Source: an uncultured Eubacteriales bacterium | GTDB taxonomy: Bacteria > Bacillota > Clostridia > Monoglobales > UMGS1388 | Assembly: GCA_900551345.1 (NCBI GenBank) | Contig: URVP01000032.1 | Coordinates: 1-11,704, forward strand | Direction: 5' to 3' | DNA length: 11,704 nucleotides | Shown: piece after piece, positions 1 through 5,965 of the stretch | Position numbering within the stretch: the stretch's first letter is position 1 | Layout of the letters: every line of letters begins with the position of its first letter | Notes under the pieces: model-generated | The model's database searches: none | What the model was told of the DNA's origin: nothing | Seen by the model: only the letters and a program-made list of their open reading frames with translations | Translations under genes and position numbers: made by a program

Positions 1-924
1 GTCAAAAATATAGTCTGCTTTCTGATTGACAAAATATTCACGAGCTTTTTCACCTGCAACTCCCGTAAGAACCGCAGCAAATTTCATATCGCATGCCTGA
101 GCCGACAATATATCCGCACCGGCATCGCCTACGGCAAGTACATTTGCACATAGGGTTTTGTCATAATCACCGGACAGAATTTTCTCATCGGGAAAGTCCG
201 TACCCAAAAGAGCTTTTAAAAAGCAGTAAGGATGGGGCTTTGCAAGAGTTATGTCCGTCAGCGGCTGTGCAGATTCAACATAGTCATAAGTTGAGATGGA
301 GTTTTTGTCAAAACAGTCATATATGCCCCATCTCTTCATAGCCGGGACAACCTCATAACTGAGTCTGCCGGTAGCTATGCCCAGCACTGCACCGCTTGAT
401 AAAAGCTTTTCAAAAAGCTGTTTTAACTTATCCGGTTCAAACATGGGCATTTCGTTATGCATAAATCCTTTTCTGCCTACTATCTTTGCCCTTCGTCCGG
501 TAGTTTTTTCATACACCTCGTCTCCGAGATACCAATGCTGAAAATAATCCTGCATTTCCAGCCACACGCTTCCGTATCGGGGATAGCCCTTTTCTTCAAG
601 ATATTTATACAAATCCAAAGCGGTAAGGTTAAGGCCTTTTATATAATCATAAACCGATTTGAAATCCGTTGTATTGCAAAGCTTTGAACATACATAAACA
701 ACAAAACCCAAATCCCAGTTTGAATTAATGCCTATTTCCTTGCACAGGGTGATTGTCCTGTCGTTTTGAAATATCTTGCTGCGTGTTTCACAAATTACCT
801 TTGAGTCATCGGTATTAAACCCCGGCTCAAGCATGGAACGCACGGTAAGCGCCGCCGTTGTCCAGTATGCCTGTTCGGTGGTTATAACACCGTCCATATC
901 AAAAATTATTTTAGAAAACTTCAT
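1..924 (-). CDS. HAD-superfamily phosphatase, 3' end outside the window
   Basis: Partial gene: 308 codons are open from ATG (922-924) to the window edge with no stop, so the C-terminus is missing. All four HAD motifs are visible. Motif I is DMDGVIT (nucleophile D9, acid/base D11), motif II is IATGR (T185), motif III is LAKPHPY (K229), and motif IV is GDAGAD (D267, D271). About 170 residues separate motifs I and II, so the inserted cap is large and mostly helical, as in phosphoglycolate-phosphatase-like subfamily I enzymes but longer than usual. A soluble Mg-dependent phosphomonoesterase is expected. The start lies inside the 3' end of the HisB-like gene (14-nt overlap, different frame), which suggests translational coupling and a shared pathway. 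In histidine synthesis the matching step would be histidinol-phosphate dephosphorylation, done by a HAD domain in E. coli HisB. This protein is much larger than that domain, and its substrate cannot be read from sequence. Confidence 0.85.
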   Translation of the reverse strand, partial: MKFSKIIFDMDGVITTEQAYWTTAALTVRSMLEPGFNTDDSKVICETRSKIFQNDRTITLCKEIGINSNWDLGFVVYVCSKLCNTTDFKSVYDYIKGLNLTALDLYKYLEEKGYPRYGSVWLEMQDYFQHWYLGDEVYEKTTGRRAKIVGRKGFMHNEMPMFEPDKLKQLFEKLLSSGAVLGIATGRLSYEVVPAMKRWGIYDCFDKNSISTYDYVESAQPLTDITLAKPHPYCFLKALLGTDFPDEKILSGDYDKTLCANVLAVGDAGADILSAQACDMKFAAVLTGVAGEKAREYFVNQKADYIFD

Positions 925-1516
925 ACTCTATCTTTCCTGCTACACCTGCTGTTTTGCCTTCTCTGCTCTTATCCTCCGAGCATGCTGCGCAAAGCGCCGC
1001 TCCGAAAGCACGGTATACAGCCTCCCAGATGTGATGTCCGTTTTCACCCCGCTGAAGGTCTATCTGCACAGTGCAGCACGCTCCGTGAGCAAAACCTTCA
1101 AGGAATGTTTGCAAATCCTCGCTGTTCATCCCCTCTGTTTGGCAGGGAACGGATACGCTTGTATCCATAATAAACATTGCACGGCTTTCAAAACTTATAT
1201 ATGCCCCGGCTCTTGCCTCGTCTATAATGCCGTATGCATCGCCGTAGCCTTTGCAGCTTCTTTCCGACACAAGTTTGGCAAAAGCTTTACCCAATGCCAT
1301 ACCGGTATCTTCACAGATAAGGTGTGCAAGCTGAAATTTATCAAGCTTTATATCGGTTTCCACACCAAAGCCGCTGCGCCATGCAACATGTTCTATCATA
1401 TGGTTAAGAAACGGAATGGTAGTTTCGATTTTTTCTCTGTAATTATCCGCAAGTCCGTTTTCGTCAACCTTTACCGTAATGCAGGACTCGGATGTATTTC
1501 TTTTTACAGTAATCAC
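911..1516 (-). CDS. hisB-like: Divergent imidazoleglycerol-phosphate dehydratase (HisB) family protein
   Basis: 201 aa, the usual length of a monofunctional IGP dehydratase, and collinear with the family. N-terminal VKRNTSE corresponds to the VxRxTxET strand, PFLNHM to FxxHML, GYGDAYGIIDEA to RYGxxxxPMDEA, and GENGHHIWEA to the second HHxxEA metal motif (H161, H162, E165). Several near-invariant positions differ from the family pattern as I remember it. The first metal motif HHTxED is HLICED (H65, L66, E69). The His of the KHGxF segment is R47. The LH(V/I) His is Q151. RYG is GYG, PMDEAL is IIDEAR, and the C-terminal STKG is absent. The true enzyme binds two Mn ions and the substrate imidazolate through these His residues, so at least one metal site looks lost. 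It may be a paralogue with another substrate or a non-catalytic relative. GTG start with AAGGAG 9 nt upstream. It begins 25 nt after the HisD-like stop and overlaps the HAD gene by 14 nt. The fold assignment is firm, but IGP dehydratase activity is doubtful. Confidence 0.8.
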   Translation of the reverse strand: MITVKRNTSESCITVKVDENGLADNYREKIETTIPFLNHMIEHVAWRSGFGVETDIKLDKFQLAHLICEDTGMALGKAFAKLVSERSCKGYGDAYGIIDEARAGAYISFESRAMFIMDTSVSVPCQTEGMNSEDLQTFLEGFAHGACCTVQIDLQRGENGHHIWEAVYRAFGAALCAACSEDKSREGKTAGVAGKIEYEVF

Positions 1517-1525
1517 GGAGCATCT

Positions 1526-1531
1526 CTCCTT
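1526..1531 (-). promoter_or_regulatory. Ribosome binding site fixing the GTG start of the HisB-like gene
   Basis: AAGGAG reads on the minus strand 9 nt upstream of GTG (1514-1516), in the short gap after the HisD-like stop codon. An ATG five nt inside this spacer is in another frame, so the GTG is the start. Confidence 0.75.
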
Positions 1532-1541
1532 AGCTTATGTT

Positions 1542-2834
1542 TTATTCTCTCTCTTCAACTGCAAGAGCGTGAGTGTCAAATCCTTCAATACGGGCAATTA
1601 TGGAAGCATATTCCCGCACATTTTCAAAACCTTCTTTAGAAGCATAACCGACGGAAGACCGCTTGATAAAGTCAAATACAGAAACGCTGGAAACAGTCTT
1701 AGCATTGCCGCCCGTGGGAAGTATTGCGTTAGGTCCCAACAAGAAGTTACAAAGGGTTATGGGTGTGTAGTCGCCCAAAAGAATCTCGCCCGCATTTTTA
1801 ATCATGGGGAGAATGTCAAAAGGCTTTTCTGTCATAACTTCCATATGTTCGGGAGCGTATTCGTTAACAAATTCGATTGACTGCTCAAGATTTTCAGTAA
1901 GAATTGCGCCGCCGTAGGTATTAAAGTTTGTGTTTATAAACTCTCTTCTTTTTTCGGAGATTTTTCCAAGCTGAACCTCTACAATCTTTACAGCCTCATC
2001 AATAAGCTCTTTTGAATGTGTAACAAGCAAAGCTGCTGAATCGGGACCGTGTTCTGCCTCAATCATCCAGTCAAGAGCCACTTTTTTCGGGTCAGCCTTT
2101 TCATCGGCAAGAATTATTGCCTCGGAAGGGCCGGCAGGAGTTCCCACATCAATATAATTTGCAAGTACACGCTTTGCGGCGGTAACATATGTATTTCCCG
2201 GTCCGATAATTTTATGACATTTGGGAATGGTCTGTGTACCGTATGCCACAGCTGCAACCGCCTGTATTCCTCCGCATTTGTAAATCTCGGTAATGCCGCA
2301 AATTTTTGCCGCACCCAGAATTGCATCGTCTACCTCGCCCTTTTCGTTTGGCGGAGTTGTTACCACAATTTTTTTTACTCCGGCAACCACAGCAGGCAGA
2401 GAAAGCATCAGCATAACCGACGGGAAACTGCCCTTACCTCTGGGAACATAAAGGCATACATCAACAATAGGCGTAGTCTTTTCGCCCACCATAAGACCCT
2501 TGTCCACTTCCGTAAACCACATTTCTTCGGGGAGCTGTTTTGCATGAAAAGAGCGTATATTGTTTGCCGCATATGCAATGGCTTCTTTTGTCTTGCTGTC
2601 GAGCCGTGCATATCCTGCGTCTATCTCTTCGGAAGTTACCTTAATTCTGTCGGCAGTAAGAGTAACTCTGTCAAACTTCTCTGTATATCTGAGCACTGCC
2701 TCGTCTCCGTTTTTACGCACATCGTCGGAAACCTCGCGGGCAAGCTTCATAATCTCGGTTATATCAGCCTCGGAACGATTGAGAACAAAACTTTTTTCTT
2801 CTTCGCTTACTGCGTTCCAATCTCTGATTTTCAT
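1542..2834 (-). CDS. hisD-like: Histidinol dehydrogenase (HisD) family protein with non-canonical active site
   Basis: 430 aa, collinear with HisD along its whole length. NAD-site motifs are intact: GGIQA (Q191), GPGNTYVT (N214) and PAGPSE. The AEHGPDS motif (H262), PEH (E329, H330, the general base/acid pair), E417 and H422 are kept. In E. coli HisD the Zn ligands are Q259, H262, D360 and H419, with H367 in the substrate site. Here the matching residues are E259, H262, N363, H422 and A370: the GDYxSGTNHxLPT block reads CNFLLGPNAILPT. VPGG is also VPRG. HisD-family members outside histidine synthesis exist, for example the sulfopropanediol dehydrogenase HpsN, so this is probably an NAD-linked alcohol dehydrogenase with another substrate, although true HisD is not excluded. 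Start chosen at ATG 2834 because similarity begins there; the frame is open to 2906, but the added residues show no family similarity. An AGGAAAGG lies about 14 nt upstream, a loose spacing. First gene of a unit with the HisB-like and HAD genes. Confidence 0.85.
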   Translation of the reverse strand: MKIRDWNAVSEEEKSFVLNRSEADITEIMKLAREVSDDVRKNGDEAVLRYTEKFDRVTLTADRIKVTSEEIDAGYARLDSKTKEAIAYAANNIRSFHAKQLPEEMWFTEVDKGLMVGEKTTPIVDVCLYVPRGKGSFPSVMLMLSLPAVVAGVKKIVVTTPPNEKGEVDDAILGAAKICGITEIYKCGGIQAVAAVAYGTQTIPKCHKIIGPGNTYVTAAKRVLANYIDVGTPAGPSEAIILADEKADPKKVALDWMIEAEHGPDSAALLVTHSKELIDEAVKIVEVQLGKISEKRREFINTNFNTYGGAILTENLEQSIEFVNEYAPEHMEVMTEKPFDILPMIKNAGEILLGDYTPITLCNFLLGPNAILPTGGNAKTVSSVSVFDFIKRSSVGYASKEGFENVREYASIIARIEGFDTHALAVEERE

Positions 2835-2894
2835 AAAAATACATCTACCTTTCCTGCTGTCTTTTTGGACATAACAACGCAATTTTACCGATAT

Positions 2895-2923
2895 AGTATA
2901 CCACAATCAAGTATTAATTTCAA
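2895..2923 (-). promoter_or_regulatory. Sigma-A-type promoter for the HisD-like / HisB-like / HAD unit
   Basis: On the minus strand the -35 box TTGAAA (2918-2923) is followed by a 17-nt spacer and the -10 box TATACT (2895-2900). This predicts a start near 2888 and a leader of about 54 nt before the ATG at 2834. It lies downstream of the terminator of the previous gene, so the three genes probably form an independent unit. No T-box, attenuator or leader peptide is visible in the short leader. Confidence 0.6.
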
Positions 2924-3046
2924 TACCAAATGCAAAAAAAATAGTAACGAACCCTCCCCCTGATTTTTACCGCACATCACATATTATAACCGTCTGCGCC
3001 GCACACCAAAAGAATTATATATCTGTCCAATATGTCCCAGTAGAAT

Positions 3047-3088
3047 GAAAAAGGCTCTCAAAGCCGCATTTTAATTATCGGCTTTAAG
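3047..3088 (-). terminator. Intrinsic terminator after the aldose epimerase gene
   Basis: On the minus strand a 10-bp stem (CUUAAAGCCG with CGGCUUUGAG, one G-U pair; arms 3079-3088 and 3057-3066) closes a 12-nt AT-rich loop. AGCC and a run of five U (3048-3052) follow shortly after. It starts 13 nt beyond the stop codon of the epimerase gene. The U run is short and set off by 4 nt, so termination may be incomplete. The remaining intergenic stretch (2835-3046) holds the promoter at 2895-2923 and nothing else I can support. Confidence 0.6.
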
Positions 3089-3101
3089 AACCTGATATGT
3101 C

Positions 3102-3953
3102 TTATTCAAATGTAACTGTATGAGTTTTTGTATATTCGCCGGACGGTTCAAGGGTTATAATTCCCTCTTTTTTTGATATGTCATAATCGGAACCTACAAT
3201 ATCCTGTATACCTGCCCAAGGTTCAAGACAGATATACTTTGCACCCGGTTTTTTCCAAAGCAGAAAATAATCACAGCCGGGGAATTCAACGGTAATGCGG
3301 CGGTCAGATTTACTGCCCACAAGGGACGCCTTGCAAAAGTCCACATTTTTAAACACCAGTGCATCTACGGCGAAATAATCGTCCTTTAAATTAAATACAT
3401 TTCCCTTTTCCAAAACGGTAATATAATTATTTTCTAGCAGATTGCCGTTTAGTACATACGAGTCAAGAGTTACATCACGGTCAAACTCTATATAATAGTT
3501 TTCTATGCCTTCGGGTATGGAATACGCCTCATGAGAACCTATGGAAAAATACATCTGCTCTGCGGTCTTATTCTTCACCGAGTAAATAACCCGAAGACTG
3601 TTATTGTCAAGAGAATATGTGATACGAAGCTCAAAATCGAAAGGATAATGCTTTTTGGTTTCTTCGTTTGATTTTAAAAGAAATGTTATGCTGGCCTTTG
3701 ATATATTTTCCGTTTCAAACATGGAAAACTTAGCAAAACCATGCTTTGAAAGGCTGTATTCTTTCCCGTTATAAAGATATTTGTCCTCTTTAAGTCCTCC
3801 GCATATGGGGAAAAGCACCGGTGCGCGTCCGGTCCAATAGGATGGGTCACCATTCCATATAAATTCCTTACCCGAGCTGTTTCTTACACTTTGAATTTCA
3901 GCTCCTTTTTCGGATATTTCCACCGTTAAAAAGTCATTGCTTATCGTTTGCAT
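3102..3953 (-). CDS. Aldose 1-epimerase family protein (LacX-like)
   Basis: 283 aa. A cytosolic galactose-mutarotase-fold protein expected to interconvert alpha and beta anomers of a free or phosphorylated sugar. Family marks in order are: FIWNGDPSYWTGRAPVLFPICG (residues 31-52, the conserved pocket segment), SKHGFAKFSMF (H71), SIGSHEAYSIP (H141, the second catalytic-type His) and CLEPWAG (E244, candidate general base). This set and the length match the LacX-like subgroup, not classical GalM (about 340 aa). No signal peptide or membrane segment. The start is ATG 3953 with GGGAG 8 nt upstream; a TTG five codons earlier would overlap that site and is less likely. It follows the cation transporter by 23 nt and is probably cotranscribed with it, although no functional link is obvious. 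The sugar specificity cannot be read. Confidence 0.85.
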   Translation of the reverse strand: MQTISNDFLTVEISEKGAEIQSVRNSSGKEFIWNGDPSYWTGRAPVLFPICGGLKEDKYLYNGKEYSLSKHGFAKFSMFETENISKASITFLLKSNEETKKHYPFDFELRITYSLDNNSLRVIYSVKNKTAEQMYFSIGSHEAYSIPEGIENYYIEFDRDVTLDSYVLNGNLLENNYITVLEKGNVFNLKDDYFAVDALVFKNVDFCKASLVGSKSDRRITVEFPGCDYFLLWKKPGAKYICLEPWAGIQDIVGSDYDISKKEGIITLEPSGEYTKTHTVTFE

Positions 3954-3976
3954 TTTCCACACTCCCAATTTATAAT

Positions 3977-5158
3977 TTATTCTTCTCCCATGAAATCGGC
4001 ATCCACATGAATAACAGTATTAAAACGGCTGTCTGCTTCTTTTATTTTATCCGACAGTTCTTTGGCAGCTCTGTCACGCTCCTCCGGGGGCATCTCGCAA
4101 GGAACAACCAGATCGAATATCAGATTAATATTATTTTCACCGTCCGTCATACGGAAGTCGTGTATTGTAAAAGCCGGGTTTATTTCAGCCGCAAAATCGG
4201 CTGCAAGCTGTCTTGCAGCATTGGTTCGATCGCAGTTAACACTGATGGGATCCATATGGATTACAAGCTCTATCCCCATGTCCCTGCCTACTCTCTTTTC
4301 TATGTCGTCGATAACCTCATGCACTTTAACAATATCAGCATTGTCAGGCACCTCCGCATGAACCGAGGCAATAACCCTTCCGGGACCATAGTCATGCAAC
4401 AGCAGGTCATGCACTCCCACAATACCATCTGCCTGAAGAATTTCACTTTTAAGCTGCTTTACAAGCTGAGGGTCAGGCGATGAGCCCAGAAGACTGTTGA
4501 CCGTTTCGGATGCAATACCGAAACCCGCCTTGATAATCATAAGGGAAACAATGCCGCCTATGATTCCGTCCGCCGGTACCGACGGAAAAAACTGTCCTAT
4601 AAAAGATGAAATTATTACCGCAGATGTGGCGAACACATCATTTAAGCTGTCCACGGATGCTGCTGCAAGAACGGATGAATTGATTGCTCTGCCCATATAT
4701 CTGTTGTACGAATACATCCACAGCTTAACCGAAACGGACAATACAAGTATAACAAGCATAACCGGACTTATTGATACGGGAGAGGGATTTATTATCTTAT
4801 CAAAAGAACTCTTAAAAATCTCCACACCCACAAGTATTATTATAAAAGATACAATCAAAGATGATATATATTCAAATCTGCCATGCCCGTAAGGATGCTC
4901 ACGGTCAGCTCTTTTATTGCTCATTTTGGCACCTATAACGGTGACGGCAGAAGAGCCGGTATCCGACAGGTTGTTAAAAGCGTCGGAAATTATGGCGATA
5001 CTGCCTACGCTCTTGCCTATAATCACTTTTAGAAGAAAAAGAAAAATGTTACATAAAATACCTAAAACGCCTGCAAGGATACTGTATCTTTCACGCACTT
5101 TGGAGTCGGTTACATTGTTATGATTCTTTATAAACTTTTTAATAAGCAGCTTAGTCAC
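3977..5158 (-). CDS. Cation diffusion facilitator (CDF) family metal transporter
   Basis: 393 aa inner-membrane exporter of divalent cations in exchange for protons. About six membrane segments span residues 28-205. The transport site is formed by N62 and D66 in the second segment (FNNLSD) and D170 and D174 in the fifth (DSLND). A conserved HPYGHGR loop (88-94) follows the second segment. An N/D-x3-D plus D-x3-D site without His differs from the His/Asp site typical of Zn exporters and is more compatible with Mn, Fe or mixed specificity; that is an inference. The cytoplasmic tail (about 215-393) is longer than the usual single ferredoxin-like domain: HDLLLHDYGPG...VHAEVP (about 245-272) is the standard domain, and a second acidic alpha/beta stretch follows to about 390. 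Start is GTG 5158 with AAAGGAG 9 nt upstream. It sits 27 nt after the unassigned 215-aa gene and 23 nt before the epimerase. Confidence 0.9.
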   Translation of the reverse strand: MTKLLIKKFIKNHNNVTDSKVRERYSILAGVLGILCNIFLFLLKVIIGKSVGSIAIISDAFNNLSDTGSSAVTVIGAKMSNKRADREHPYGHGRFEYISSLIVSFIIILVGVEIFKSSFDKIINPSPVSISPVMLVILVLSVSVKLWMYSYNRYMGRAINSSVLAAASVDSLNDVFATSAVIISSFIGQFFPSVPADGIIGGIVSLMIIKAGFGIASETVNSLLGSSPDPQLVKQLKSEILQADGIVGVHDLLLHDYGPGRVIASVHAEVPDNADIVKVHEVIDDIEKRVGRDMGIELVIHMDPISVNCDRTNAARQLAADFAAEINPAFTIHDFRMTDGENNINLIFDLVVPCEMPPEERDRAAKELSDKIKEADSRFNTVIHVDADFMGEE

Positions 5159-5167
5159 TCACTACAG

Positions 5168-5174
5168 CTCCTTT
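5168..5174 (-). promoter_or_regulatory. Ribosome binding site fixing the GTG start of the CDF transporter
   Basis: AAAGGAG on the minus strand ends 9 nt before GTG (5156-5158). No ATG in frame lies nearby, so the transporter starts at GTG. Confidence 0.7.
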
Positions 5175-5185
5175 CATATACATCA

Positions 5186-5833
5186 TCAGGTTAAATAAAC
5201 GGCAAACTCTTTAAGCTCACCTTCGCTTATAATCCCGTTAACAAGCAATGCCTCCGCAAAAGCACGGCTGTCCGCTGGTACGGGCAGATTATACCCGTGA
5301 TTTATTGCATATTCAGTCTTATAATTAAGCACACATCTGCCCAGACCGCACACCGAACTGCCGGGGAAGATTTCCACATCGCAAATATCATGCGGTTCAT
5401 CGGTCTGAGCTGCTATGCCGTACTCATTTAAAAGACGCTCTGCTTCACTGTGTGCATAATCGTAATCGGGTGAAATAATATAAAATTCACGAAACATATC
5501 AGCTATATCCTCAAAAAGAGGCACAAGTGCATCTTCGTTTCCACGGCTTATAACCGCAACGCTTTCTGTACCGATATTTTTTGTTTTTACAAGTTTTTTT
5601 ATAAGTGCGGGTATTTCAAGGCAAAAAATGCCCTTCCCGTCATAACGCTTAAAGGGTAGATTAATTTCTCTGTCGCATATATATCCGCACACATCCGCCT
5701 TTTTCATTTTTCTTGAAAGGCGGCGGCTGCTTAAACATCTGCAAACCATAACACGCAGCTTTTCGTTTATATCATAGATTTCAAACGGGCGTATGAGCTT
5801 ACGCTCGCCTGTTATAACAGCCAAAGTCTTCAT
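5186..5833 (-). CDS. Hypothetical protein, 215 aa, possible Rossmann-like core
   Basis: I do not recognise the family. It is soluble, with no signal peptide or membrane segment. The N-terminus (1-30) is beta-rich (KTLAVITGE, LRVMVCRC). A basic Cys-containing stretch follows (C31, C33, C49, C53; RRLSRKMKKADVCGYIC), and then KGIFCLEIPALIKKLV. The middle (91-145) has the alternating pattern SVAVISRGNEDAL - helix - REFYIISPD - helix - YGIAAQ, which looks like a beta-alpha-beta nucleotide or cofactor fold. A short motif FPGSSVCGLGRCVLNYK (156-172) adds C162 and C167. Eight cysteines in 215 residues is high for a cytosolic anaerobe protein and could indicate metal binding or plain reducing conditions. 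Start ATG 5833 has GAGGAG 9 nt upstream. It lies between the S41 protease and the CDF transporter, 27 nt ahead of the latter, so it may be translated from the same message. Being a real gene is well supported by its RBS and tight packing. Confidence 0.75.
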   Translation of the reverse strand: MKTLAVITGERKLIRPFEIYDINEKLRVMVCRCLSSRRLSRKMKKADVCGYICDREINLPFKRYDGKGIFCLEIPALIKKLVKTKNIGTESVAVISRGNEDALVPLFEDIADMFREFYIISPDYDYAHSEAERLLNEYGIAAQTDEPHDICDVEIFPGSSVCGLGRCVLNYKTEYAINHGYNLPVPADSRAFAEALLVNGIISEGELKEFAVYLT

Positions 5834-5903
5834 AACAAAACACTCCTCTACACAGGATTTATATGCAGACGAGTGTGTTATAATGTAACGACATTGTGTT
5901 TTT

Positions 5904-5922
5904 ACGAGATAATATATCTCGT
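5904..5922 (-). repeat. Perfect 8-bp inverted repeat between the S41 protease and the 215-aa gene
   Basis: Arms ACGAGATA (5904-5911) and TATCTCGT (5915-5922) flank a 3-nt ATA loop. Read on the minus strand the hairpin is followed by AAAAACAC rather than T residues, so it is not a standard terminator for the protease gene. A second small dyad, AATGT-AACG-ACATT, lies at 5882-5895. The 132-nt gap (5834-5965) holds these and no promoter I can define. Possible roles are an operator for the 215-aa gene or a weak RNA structure that stabilises message ends. Confidence 0.4.
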
Positions 5923-5965
5923 TATTTGCTTTTATGTGTCGATTAAACCTCTGTTTTATAAAAAT

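Noticed and set aside
776..1639. Long plus-strand open frame (287 codons) over the HisB-like gene
   Set aside because: It is antisense to the HisB-like gene, HAD start and HisD-like end, has no plausible ribosome binding site and its translation resembles no family.
2835..2894. Attenuator or T-box leader ahead of the HisD-like gene
   Set aside because: The predicted leader is only about 54 nt and lacks a His codon run, specifier loop or terminator hairpin.
2835..2906. N-terminal extension of the HisD-like protein by 24 residues
   Set aside because: The extra residues show no HisD similarity and cover the predicted promoter -10 box and transcription start; ATG 2834 matches the family start.
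2049..2963. Long plus-strand open frame (304 codons) opposite the HisD-like gene
   Set aside because: Shadow of a clearly conserved minus-strand gene; composition is Cys/His/Phe-rich as expected of an antisense frame.
2983..2988. Perfect TATAAT hexamer on the minus strand as an alternative promoter
   Set aside because: No convincing -35 box at 16-18 nt; the promoter at 2895-2923 is a better pair and closer to the gene.
3954..3968. TTG start five codons upstream for the aldose epimerase
   Set aside because: It would consume the GGGAG ribosome binding site placed 8 nt before ATG 3953.
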